A stretch of 64,000 nucleotides of DNA from Wuchereria bancrofti (taxonomy: Eukaryota > Nematoda > Chromadorea > Rhabditida > Onchocercidae): assembly GCA_005281725.1 (NCBI GenBank), contig SSBO01000007.1, positions 5,678,667-5,742,666 of the forward strand, in the 5' to 3' direction. How positions within the stretch are numbered: position 1 is the stretch's first letter; each line of letters opens with the position of its first letter. The notes under the pieces were generated by a model, which ran no database searches, was not told the origin of the DNA, and worked only from the letters and a program-made list of their open reading frames with translations. Of this stretch, positions 53,201 through 64,000 are shown one piece after another. A program made the position numbers and the translations under genes.

Positions 53201-56200
53201 TACTTCTTTAAAGCATTCAAAAAAAGAATGAATGAAGAGAAGAGACTAGTCTAGGTCTGGCCTAGTTAAGTGCAGTCAATTCATTCATTTTCCTCCTTTA
53301 TAAACATCGATTTTGCTTAGTCTAAATTGTGTGTACATGTCCCATTCAGACTTCTAATGTGAAATGAAATGTAATCGCTTTGTCATTCTTTCAAATCATT
53401 CCATTCCTATTCGATATTCTTCCAATGTTTACTTATTCTTTATTTATCCAATATTCTCCCAATATTTACTTATTCTTTGTCTATTATCAATCTGACTATC
53501 TTTTACATTAACTGTTTTCCGTTCTGAATTCCATTCATTCATATTATATGTATGTGTGTATGTGTGTATGGTGATACGTATGTGCATGAGTGTGAATATG
53601 TATGTAAATGTGAGCATATAAGTGTATTTGTAGTTATATTTATATTTAACATGAATATGAATACTGAGTGTATACTATATACGTGCATGCATAATTTTGC
53701 GTGTATGTTATATTTGTGCGGCTATATACAAGTATATGGGTGTACGTGTACGTACGTATATCTGAAATGTTTTAAAAAAGACGACTTGGATGTGCATGCG
53801 TGTGTGTGCATATGTATGTGTGTAGGTGTAACTAGAAAAAAAATCATTTGTATGTGCAATAATAATAATAATAATAATGATAACAACTCTGAGTGAAGAA
53901 TAATAATAATAAGTGTAAACAACAACAATGATAAGAATAGTGATAAGAACGGTCTGTGTGTGCAATAATGATAAAAAGTAATGACAAACTCTGATGCATT
54001 TATTATATATCTCAATTTTTGATGATTTATGTATTCGAGAAAATTGAATTCATAAGAAAGTTTCAAGTAGTAATTGTTAAAAAGCGACAAAAGGCAAAAT
54101 GATAACAAATGCATTATCAACATCGATCATTTATTGCAAAGTTTATCAATCGATCATTTTATAATTTAATGTAAATATTTTATAAATTATAAAAAAAGCA
54201 AAAAAAGGAAAAGTGGTGACAACGAGTTAATATTTTAAAATCGTCAAAAATTTCAGCATTTTACTCTTTTTCTTTAATTTAAAGTTTGCTTCTTTTTTTA
54301 ATATTCATCTCTTCTTACTGCTTCTTTTTTCTCTTAGATATAAAAAATTTTAAAATATATATGTTTCCTTTTATTTTTTTAATCTTTCGAAATAGCTTGT
54401 CAAATGAGTAAATGAAAAAAGAAATGAGACAAATCAAAACGAAAGATCAGAAAAAGTTACTATAATCACCTTTATCTTCACTTTTTCCTTTTTTTTTTTC
54501 GTTAGCCAAGATATTTAGTTGTTTCAGATTGTTGTCATTTTCTTGTTTTTATCCATTCCGAAAATCTGAAATTAAATCGTTTTTTTTTGTTGTCAATTTT
54601 CATGCATTTATCTTTTACTTTCTACTAATTTGCTTAATTATTTAATGCGATTTCTATCGGAATAAGTTAAAATTGTTAATTTCAATCATTTTTTTCCCCG
54701 GAAAATTTCGATATAGGGCAACTTTATTTATAGCATTAATATTATTCCAGAAAATCAATAAGAAGTTTTCCTAAAATATTAGTGTTTTGACAAAAAAAAG
54801 TAGAAAGAATTTTTTTAAAGATTTATTAAGTAAATAATCAAACCGAATGGGATTTTTACTTGCTTTTTTCTTTTTTTACATTGATAACAGTGACAATGAT
54901 AATTAAATTATGAAATGTGGTGATGGATGATGATGATTGAAATTTGGATATAATGATAAGATGACAACGAATTTATATCATGGCCGTTTGAATATTTTTT
55001 CACTTCTTTATTTTTAACGAGCAGATTTTACTTCAAATAAAGCATACTAATTAATAGCTTGATTGGTTGACCTCTCTAATTAACAAAAACACCATTATTT
55101 TATTTGCATTTCTACATTTTATTTACTCAGTGTTATATTGCTTGCCATAATTTTAACTAATGCAAATATGTAGTAATTTTTTCATCGATATTATATCACT
55201 TTTTTTAGGAAAAAAAATTAAAATTTCGAAATTTGAATCACAGAATTAAAACAGAAATGTATTTTTTTTTTTCAAAAAAAAGATGAATTTCACAATCTGC
55301 AATTCTTCTCTTCCCTCGATTCTTTCAATAAAATTCAAAATTACTTCCTTAATAAAAGTGGGAAGTTTTCAATTATTCTTGATTAAATATCAAATATTTT
55401 GTTTCATTTACCATTTAATTGTGGTTTCCATCAATATTTAAACGCAAAAAATTCTTCTTCGAATTTTATTATTGACATTAAAAAATTTTTTCAAATTATT
55501 CATCATTTCACAATATCAATTATCATTACAAAATTACATATATTTATTTGGCAGATTGCTTTAAAAATTTCCAAAATATGCTAATTACTATTTCTTTTTT
55601 AATTTTTAATATTTTTGTCCAAACAGAAAAAACCATTTTTTTCTTGTTTTTTATTGCTATAGCAAAGCTTTTTCTTTTCATTTTCATATGTTACTTAAAA
55701 AAAAGTGATAAAAAACCAAAAAGAAAAAAAATGAAAAATTTCACATTTGTTTTATTAGAATTCGAATACAATTCATACATAAGAGAATATTTTTACCTTA
55801 TTTAATAATAATTCTCTAATTTCATAACCTTATTATAGCTAAAGTGGATAAATTACAATTTGTATTAATAATTAAATTTGAAAGATAAATATTTAAATTT
55901 CATATGTGTATGTGCATGTATTGTATGTATGTATTTACTCATATTTTTATATTATAATTGATAAAGGACTTGGGCCAAAAAAATTTATATCAATAAAAAA
56001 TTTATTTATAAATATGAATGCATGTGTGTGTTTAACATGCTATGAATAATATAATAAATCTTAAATTGTTTTACTATTAATCTTTTTTTCATTTTTTCAT
56101 TTATCGAATGAGATTTTATTTAAATTTCTATTTGAAACTAAAAATTTTTTTCCTTTTTTAAAATAAAAAACTCTTGCAATTTTTTATTATCAACGACCTT

Positions 56201-56398
56201 AAATTTTATTATTACATATGAAATATATAACAAACTTTATTATTTGTCAAATATTTTAAGTATATATGATGAAAGATAAAGTAATCGCTTACATGACGTA
56301 TGATAATGACTTGGAAGCGTAATTGACGTTAAATATTCAATAACATTTTCATATTTCATGAGAAATACATTATTATATTTTCCTCATTTCGTTTGTAC

Positions 56399-56868
56399 CT
56401 AAACGGATGCACAATTTGGTGATCAGGTTTGTGTCCTGAAAAGAAAAAGTGAATTTTTCTGATTTTTTTCTATTATTTTTTGCTCATCCCTTTTGATCAT
56501 TTATATTGTTTAAAAATTAAAGTAAATAAGGTTTAGAGTTCCATTAGTTTTCTAATTTTTCTTTTCTTTTTTTTTGAATTAACTTTGGCTTCTTCATATA
56601 ATAATAAACTTTTTCATATAATAATATGAAAAAAAAGAAGATAAGCTTGAAAGTGTTGGAGCAATACAATCAAATTGATTTACTTACAGCATTTCTTTAA
56701 AAATATGCCTTTCCCGGTTTCTTTTATCTTAACATTCCGGATTAGTTTCATTCCGAAATCATCGTCATCATCAAGTTCTTTACTGTTCTCTTAAACTAAT
56801 TGTTTCCTATATTATAGTTAAATGCGTCAATAAAAGAATGCGACATCTCAACTCTTCCGTTTTCTTTC
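56399..56868 (-). other. Candidate spliced minus-strand transcript without a clear reading frame
   Basis: Two exon-like segments lie in order on the minus strand. Segment 56688-56868 has a TTTTTTCAG acceptor and a strong GTAAGT donor. Segment 56399-56435 has a CTTTTCAG acceptor and a GTACAA donor. The first contains FGMKLIRNVKIKETGKGIF in the only long frame, preceded by KELDDDDD. Joining the two creates a TGA at the junction, so this frame would end there. It could be a non-coding or 5' UTR exon pair, or a chance arrangement. The same 56688 boundary also reads as an acceptor on the plus strand, which weakens the call. Confidence 0.25.
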
Positions 56869-58517
56869 CTGAAAAAATATTTATAATTGAAGGAATTGTT
56901 AAAGAATTACTGAATAAATTTCACTCAATCAAATGAAATCTTTTATAAATTGTTCTTTTTTTCTGTGCAATTATTTATTTTTTTTAAAATTCTTTCTAGT
57001 TAGATTAAAGAACTGAAATAGATGAAAGAAATTAAAATGTCCCCTTAAAAATATCAATAATTCAATTTCAATCATTTTAAATGATTAAAATCTGTTGACA
57101 GCAACAATATGTAATCAATAATTGTATTTCTTTTGGAATTCATTCATTCCGTTTCCGTTAAAAACTATCAAAAATTAATGCAATTTCATCGCAATGCAAT
57201 ATGTTTTATTTCTTTTGGCTTACATTCACAAAATTTTGATGTTAAAACTTTATTTCTCTCATTAAACTTATCAATAGGACGCAATTAATTTACACCTAAA
57301 ATTTAAATTCACATCACTTTTTAATCCAATGCATTTATCATAGCGTGTAACAATTCTTTTTTTTTTCTTTTTCATTAATCTTTTATTGAATTTCTTGCAC
57401 TTCTTCTATTTAATTATTTTTCATTTCCTATCATAAACAAATAAACTTCATTAATTTATACTTCAAATTCTCTTTCCCTATTTCTTTTTCTTTTTGATTT
57501 CTTTAAAGAAAAGAAAAAAAAAAATAAAGGAAATGATGAAATAGGAATAAAATAAAGGTGAATTATTTTATTTCTCTTTCGTCATTTCATTCATTTTTGT
57601 TTTTTTCTTTTTCTTCTCATTGATAAGAAACGTCATTTTATGAGAAAAATTTATTTCAATTTGGTCTATCAATCCGCTTGATCATTTCATCTTCTATTCT
57701 ACAATATATCAATCTACCAGTGCGAATATATTGCTGAAATTTTGAAGTCAAACAAAAAAAAAAAAACAAAGGAAAGCAAAAAAAAGAAAAGGGAAAAAAA
57801 TTTGCCGTATATATTGTTGAACAATTATAACTTAGAAATGATAATTTATAACTAATTCTTATCACTTAAAACTATTCAGCTTAATTCGACTTCATCATCA
57901 AACTTTAATCTAATTTAACTTATCTTTCAATCATTAAAAATCGCCATGTATTGAATGTTTCAAGATAATTTAGAAATTTTTTTAGCCAGTTATTTCTACT
58001 TTTCGTATAGCTTAGCAAATCCATTTAAATAATTTCATCTAAAATAGCAAAATATATGTGTGGATGACAAGAGATGACATAATAGTGTAATTTTAAGTGA
58101 AATGATAAACATACATATATATATAAATGCACATACTTCTTTGATAGTAGAATGAAATAGTACAATTTTAAACTAATCTAAGTGATTCATATTGCTTAGC
58201 CGAGAAAGAGAGAGAAGCGAGATGAGATCGAGAGTGGATTGTTGGCTAAAACAATTTGTTAAAGATGAATTTTTCACTTCATCCATTCTTCTTCCTCCTT
58301 TTCTTCTCATTCATTTTCCTTTTCTTTTCCCAAGCATTTATTGTTCATTACAAAATTGACGTACTTCTTATTCTCACCCTTTTTGATAGAAATAACAAAT
58401 ATATAAATGCGAAATATTCAGGAATATTATCAATAACAAAAACTATAATTATGTTAAGTTCTTCTTTTACCGTAGTGTGTTGAATGTTGATATATTCTCA
58501 TAAACATATGCCCAGAT

Positions 58518-58680
58518 AAGATAATGATGATAATAGTGATAATGATAGTAATACAGATAATGATGATAGTGACAATGATAATGATAGAAGTAATAAATTA
58601 TTATTAATAATAATAACAATAGTGATAACAATGGGAACAGTGATAATGGTGATAGTGATAAAGTAATAATGTAGTAATAC
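58518..58680. repeat. Imperfect GAT/AAT microsatellite
   Basis: GATAAT, GATAGT and AATAAT units over about 160 bp, a Tyr/His/Leu-rich frame when translated on the minus strand. Confidence 0.9.
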
Positions 58681-61317
58681 AAACTAATACTGTTACTAGC
58701 ATTAATAATAAGCAGTAATAGTAATGATAATGATTGGACTAGGAAGTCATTGGAAATGTTTTTTTTGATGAGACAGTTTTTTGGACTACCGAATTTTGAT
58801 GTATAATCATAAATATGTGCTAAATTCGCTTACGCTGATAATAGAGATAATAATGATGATTGAACTGAGAAGTTATCAATAATTGCAGTCAGTTTTTTTA
58901 AGTGAAGTAATTTTCTCATTTACCTTTTTTTTGATATATTATCGTAAATATATGCCAGAAATGCCTAAAACTGTTGATGATGGACATTTGTGATGCTACT
59001 AGATAGGTCTATTTAAACAAGTCAATCATTAATTGTCATTTCTTGTCAGTATCTTACTTCCCCTTCATTTAAAATTTCCAGGTCATTCATTAAGTTAAAC
59101 TTCAATAACTGATTTCATATTACAACATATTCAGATATCTGCAGGATGGAAATATTGTTTACGAAACTTCATTGATTTTTCTTATATTTAGGCGACGTGT
59201 TAATTTCTAAAATAATTATTCATTTTTTCTTGTTAAATTTGATTTGATTAGATTTGATTTTTGATTTCGTATTGTTATATTAATTTAATATTATTTGAAT
59301 AAGCACCAAAATGAAATTCAAAATAATGTCTGTTATACAAATTTTGAATAAATTTAAAAGAAAAATTAAATTGTTCAAGTAATTCAGAAAATTATTATCC
59401 ATAATGAGCAAGCGGGATTAATTAATAAATGGACTGATAAGTGACCCAAGTATGACAATGTTGTTTATGAAAATGATCTGACATATTACGTGAAAGATCA
59501 AAGTATGATTATCTCATACCTTGTCTTAAAAGCGTATTAAGGCGTAACTAAATCGTCACATCCGGAAAAAATCTACTAAATATCCGGGACGGAAAGAATT
59601 AAATTTATTTTGTTTTCCTTTTTCCCCATTTTTTTCTCTTTAATTCCTTGGAAAGCAAAAGTTATTGAAAATATTATGAATACACACTGATTAAGAAAAT
59701 GTAAATTCTAATTTTGTTTCTTACCTTTTTATCTTTCATCTGTATCTCACTGTTATCTTTTTATCACTTTTTTCAATTTTTATTTTTATGTTCTTTGTTA
59801 CGTAATCCTTTTTTTTTCTTTTTTTTAAAATAAAAATTCTATAGTTTTTATTTGTTTCCTCATTTTTTCAAATTTTGAATATCTTTACTTCATTAATTTA
59901 GTTCCATTATGTAATAAATTAAACGAATTGAACTTATGATTGCTTCCCTTTATTTTTTCATTAAATTTGTTAATTGTTTATTTATTCTTATATTATGTTG
60001 TTAATGTGACTCGTAAATTTCGATTTCATTATTCTTTTAATTACAATTAAAAAATTTTTTGATTGCACTAGAATTTTTGCTTCTAAAAATTCATCTCAGG
60101 TAATTTCATCCCAATAAAAATTTCGTTTAATGTTTTTTCCATCCTTCTTGTTCTGTTTATCAATAAATTAATTTGTTAATTTAAAAATAAATTAGTTATT
60201 TTACAATATATTTGTGTAACAAACATTAATTATTTGCTGATGTCATTCACATGAAAATTGAAAATAATTTTAGAAAAAGTTTTTTTTTTTTTCATTTTTT
60301 TTTTAAAAAAAAGATGTCTTCTATTATTTACTAAATTTTCATTTCAGCACAATTCTGGGAGGAAAAGTAATATTATTGTTTGGACAATTATTGCAACAGC
60401 AAAAGCTAACATCGACAATTTTGTCGAGATTTTACACTAAAAGTGAAATTGTCTTATAATAACAACGATAATAACAATAGGAAAATACTATAACAATTAC
60501 TATTTGTATTCATTCATATCCTTACTGTTATACAAAAAAACAAAAAAGCTGCTTATTCCTGACAAAATTGGAACTTTCATCCTATTTTATTGTGTTGTTG
60601 ACAAATAAATTCGATCTTTTGGGACGGAAGGAAAGAAAAAGTGGAATTGAGGAACGATAATTTATCACATATCAGTATCACTTGTTTGGTAAGCTTTTTT
60701 TTAAATAATCATGAAAATAAGATATATATTAAAATTTCGAACATTTGTTAATTAAGATAATACATTCAACTAAGACAATTACTTTTCAGTTAATAAGGTG
60801 TTCAAACCAATTTCTTAGCAATTAAAAAAGAATTTTCAATAATTATTTTATTTAAAATTGGATAGAAAATTAACAAACTACAAATAATTTTCATTATATA
60901 TTAGTTAATTTTAATTCTTGATATTTGCTATTAATTAAAATTACTCCTTGTCGATGAATTTTTTTTATAAAATATTCATTTCTAGATACAATTCATTGGA
61001 AACCTTTATTAAATTACTATCTTCTGTCAAATATTTTAAATTCATATAATTTTTGAAATATTTTAAAAGTTCAAAAATTTATCATCCCTTTCCTTTTTCC
61101 CACTGTCAATATTTTTCATTTCTAAATAAAATCAAATTATTTAATTTATATAAATTATCATTTTATATAATTATTCCTTCTTACATTTTTTTCTTTTACA
61201 TTAACTCATTTCTTGAGGTTTTTTTATTAACTTTAAAAACAGCATAAGCTTATTCAAAACTTTCTTGTGTAAGAAATTTTAATGGAAAAGACAAGTGCAA
61301 AGCATAAATGGGAATAT

Positions 61318-61334
61318 CTGGGGAATTTCCCCAG
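61318..61334. promoter_or_regulatory. Perfect 17-bp palindrome resembling a kappa-B or EBF-type site
   Basis: CTGGGGAATTTCCCCAG has 8-bp perfect arms around a single T. It is GC-rich in DNA that is otherwise about three-quarters AT, and lies 1.3 kb upstream of the goa-1 start codon. Its inner part fits the kappa-B consensus form. Function is unknown. Confidence 0.3.
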
Positions 61335-62604
61335 CATAACAAATTTCTTATTTGCTTGCTTTGGTACGAAGTGAAAGAAATGGAAAAATGGTATCAACAA
61401 TGTTTCGGTCTAATGCTTAATGCTTAATGCCTAGTGCTTAGACTAATTTATAATTTTTAGTTCATTTACTTTCGATCCGATACTTAATTTTTCACTGAGT
61501 GATGTAAATGGAATTTTGTTTTGTTTGGTTTTATCCTTTCATTCTTCTTATAAAATGAAAAAGACTTTTTTTGTAATAAAATATTTAACAATTTTGATTG
61601 ATTAAAAGTGAAGAAAAATAAATCGAAGTTTCACTTTTTTTTTCTTTCCTTTTTCATATTTGCGAAAAAAAATTTGCTGAAAATATGATATATTAATAAT
61701 AATTTACATGTAAACTAAAAGAAAGAAAATTGTATTAAATTTTAGATTAAAATTCTGAAAATAAAATTTACCAAAAAAAGTACTCTAAAAGAGTATTCCA
61801 TTGTCCTTTTTTTTGAAAAAATTTTTAACAAATGTATTCTAATCCACATTATTTATCCTAATCTTTTCAAACATTCAGAACTGTGTAATTAAATTTAAAG
61901 TTAATTATATCTGAGATTTTCATAGTGTTTAATTAAAAGTTTCACTGTTACCCAAAATAACCACTTGCACATTTGTGAATTACCTAAAACTTTATAATTA
62001 AGGCATTTTTACTTTTTAATCAATCATTTCACGTGTTTTTCGAAACTTTTGAAAATTATAAAGCTGAAAAAATAAAAAAATGCTTTCTTGTAAATATCGT
62101 AAGCACTGTAAACAATAACTTATGTAATAAGTTACTTACTTTACTTCCTCGAATTTAATAATATTTTTCAAAAATTTAATTACATTTTTATTAGCAATTT
62201 TTTTCAAAAAAAGCGAAATTTTGTTTTCTATTTTTTTTCATACTATCTTATTTTTGTTGATAAAATATTCAAATCGTTCTCGAAGTTTTATCCATTTTTC
62301 AAATTTTATTTAAAACAAACAAAAAGAAGCATATTAAAAACAATAAATGATCTGATAAAATTTCACTATTATCACTTACAGGTTTTACAATTCTTTCAAT
62401 TGGTTAATTAAATTTAAACAAAATTGTTTTCTGCTTTTAAATTTAATTATTATTTTTCTTTTCTTTCTTGCTAAATATGCATTGATATTTGTGTATGTAA
62501 ATTTATTAATTTCTTTAATTGCCAACTTTTTTTTTTGAAGTGATTTAACGAAAAGAAAAGGAAAGAAATTGTTGTTGGAATAAATAAAATTTTCAACCGC
62601 AACA

Positions 62605-63931
62605 ATGGGTTGCACAATGAGCCAAGAGGAGCGGGCGGCTCTTGAACGATCTCGCATGATTGAAAAAAATTTGAAAGAAGATGGTTTACAGGCTGCCAAA
62701 GATATCAAATTATTACTTTTAGGTTTGTTGCTTTTTACTGTGTTTGTTTAAAGTTTTCACTTAATCAATTAATGGTTATATCATTTATCTATTATAATTA
62801 CTAATTTTTATTCACTTCATTAATTAAAATTTACCATAACTAGTTTCACTAATTATTACTGAAAATGATTGCCTCTAACTTGTTTATTCAATTTTTAACT
62901 AATTATTAGCTCTGTTAGTTATTATATTTGCTATTTATGATTGAATTAATTATGGACGATTGAAAAACCAAATTTACATGTTATAATTACTAATTTACAT
63001 ATTATTTAACATTTCTGTTTGCTAGTTTTTTTAAGAAAAGAAAAAAAAAATTATTGTTTTAGGTGCTGGTGAATCTGGTAAATCAACAATTGTTAAGCAA
63101 ATGAAGTATGACCTTTTCCGAAATACACATTTTGTTAATTTAACAGAGTTTAAGTACTAACTTTTTAATTGGTTTGAATTTGTTATTTAAAAATAATCAT
63201 TCATTTACAATTTTCCTTTTTGAAATTTGACTTTTACAACATGTTTTATATCAGTGATTCTTGCGTCTCTAATTGAACTTATCAGTTATTTAATAATTTG
63301 CATTAGGAGCAATATTTATGTTTGCATAAATAAATAGTTGCGTTTTTGAAAAAAACGAAAAATTTTGAAATGCCAGTTTGTTTAATTTAAATTCGGTTAT
63401 CGAATATATATATTAAAAGAAAAGCGTATGCTTCAATCTTATTTTATTTACTGTTAACAATGCAAAATTATCATCTTATGTGGTAAATTATAATTTATCA
63501 AAAATATTGTAATACTTGATAATAAATTATTATTAATATAAGTAATGTTGGATAATGTCTTATTATTAATGCAAATAATATTTAGTAATGTATTATTAAT
63601 ACAAGTAATATTCGGCAATGCATTTTTATTAATATAAGTAGTATTTGTTGATGCATTGTTATTGACATAAATAATATTTGATAATCATTGATATTATTTG
63701 TAATTTGATAATACATTATTATTAATGTAAGAATATAAACAAGTATAAAAATATATATACTCATCATATAATTTCCCGAATATTTGTAGGATTATTCATG
63801 AATCAGGTTTCACAGCCGAAGATTATAAACAGTATAAACCGGTGGTATATAGTAATACGGTGCAATCATTAGTAGCAATACTTCGTGCCATGGGTAATTT
63901 ATTAGTACCATTCGGTGATCGTAGTCGAGAG
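62605..63931 (+). CDS. goa-1: Guanine nucleotide-binding protein G(o) subunit alpha, 5' part (runs off the window)
   Basis: Three exons are present, 62605-62722, 63063-63105 and 63790-63931, with matching phases; the gene continues past the window end. Together they encode the first 101 residues of a protein usually about 354 aa long. Seen: the start [20 protein letters not shown], with Gly2 for myristoylation and Cys3 for palmitoylation. The P-loop [15 protein letters not shown] sits at residues 40-54, interrupted by an intron after LLLLG. Helical-domain sequence follows ([32 protein letters not shown]). Known: G-alpha-o binds and hydrolyses GTP at the plasma membrane and couples to GPCRs; in C. 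elegans GOA-1 inhibits neurotransmitter release and egg laying. The residues at the end of exon 3 ([13 protein letters not shown]) differ from the C. elegans version more than the rest does. The second intron carries a minisatellite. No trans-splice acceptor was found close to the ATG. Confidence 0.96.
63511..63731. repeat. Minisatellite of 32-33 bp units in a goa-1 intron
   Basis: About seven degenerate units built on TTATTAATATAAGTAATATT with GATAATG/GCAATGCAT inserts. TTATTAAT-type anchors fall about every 30-33 bp. It lies between the exons at 63105 and 63790. Confidence 0.8.
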
Positions 63932-64000
63932 GTATAAGTTTTTTTATTTCATTCATTTTATTTAATATAAACAAGCTTTAACTGTTTATTTATTGAAAAG

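Larger units (their letters stand above)
47208..56398. other. Repeat-rich gene-poor DNA
   Basis: Nothing convincing as protein coding. The stretch contains purine-only tracts (47530-47592, 48278-48400), two sets of short tandem repeats (48744-48799, 48934-49037), a long AAT/ATT cluster (49389-49925), another at 51356-51484, and TG-rich tracts at 53107-53200 and 53545-53830. Open frames over these are translated microsatellites, such as poly-Ile or poly-Tyr/Leu. Confidence 0.6.
56869..62604. other. Upstream region of goa-1, no supported gene
   Basis: AT-rich DNA with GAT/AAT microsatellites at 58518-58680 and a purine-rich segment at 58202-58240 that is less AT-rich than its surroundings. It also holds a palindrome at 61318-61334 and a short TGCTTAA repeat near 61410-61440. 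A frame at 58256-58483 is a hydrophobic phenylalanine-rich run. Distal promoter or non-coding first exons of goa-1 could lie here, but none can be assigned. Confidence 0.5.

Noticed and set aside
53552..54123. Open frames with Cys-Val-Tyr-rich or His-Thr-rich sequence
   Set aside because: They are translations of TG/TATG simple repeats.
58256..58483. Phenylalanine-rich frame with a possible signal peptide
   Set aside because: The hydrophobic run reflects TTT/TTC-rich DNA, with no motif or splice support.
62385..62708. Minus-strand 107-codon frame over the first goa-1 exon
   Set aside because: Antisense shadow of the goa-1 coding exon and its T-rich upstream sequence.
1..64000. CRISPR arrays, operons, tRNA or rRNA genes
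   Set aside because: The sequence is eukaryotic. No spaced repeat array and no tRNA-like or rRNA-like segment was recognised by eye; a dedicated tRNA scan was not possible.

Overview
The window is AT-rich eukaryotic DNA, almost certainly from a nematode. The likely source is a clade III (spirurid or filarial-type) worm. The evidence is: nematode-type TTTCAG/TTTTAG acceptors; ATG codons just downstream of acceptor-like sites with no visible upstream exon, as expected for spliced-leader trans-splicing; and an N-terminus nearly identical to GOA-1 (G-alpha-o). The species assignment is inference. Genes are sparse, with short exons, introns of roughly 60 to 1700 bases, and long low-complexity intergenic DNA. 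Most open reading frames longer than 60 codons here are T-rich or microsatellite noise.

Layout: 1-9.1 kb is non-coding with simple repeats and one 68-bp direct duplication. 9.1-13.8 kb (+) is a complete seven-exon repulsive guidance molecule gene (drag-1 type), encoding a GPI-anchored BMP co-receptor of 423 aa. 16.0-21.5 kb is bracketed by two long inverted repeats of about 0.5 kb. 20.3-22.9 kb (+) holds the 3' exons of an unrecognised gene whose inferred intron contains the right-hand repeat. 24.7-25.9 kb (-) is a three-exon gene for a 72-aa secreted precursor with one FLRF-G-R motif, a putative FMRFamide-like neuropeptide. 29.9-38.5 kb (-) is a 25-exon SAC3/GANP (MCM3AP-like) mRNA-export factor of 1097 aa. 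39.9-41.3 kb (+), divergent from it across 1.36 kb, is a four-exon p24/TMED cargo receptor of 223 aa. 41.3-62.6 kb is a 21-kb gene-poor stretch with dense ATT/AAT microsatellites, a polypurine tract, short tandem repeats and a few isolated candidate exons. 62.6 kb to the end (+) carries the first three exons of goa-1, which continues beyond the window.

The genes do not form one pathway. DRAG-1 acts in BMP/TGF-beta signalling. The FLP-like peptide would signal through neuropeptide GPCRs, some of which couple to G-alpha-o. TMED and SAC3/GANP are housekeeping factors for ER-Golgi traffic and nuclear mRNA export. Exon models were built by hand; for every named gene the phases of successive exons agree, giving continuous reading frames. 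I did not find an obviously new biological system. The best leads are the orphan gene with its inverted repeats, the small neuropeptide-like gene, and the isolated minus-strand exon at 45.8 kb.
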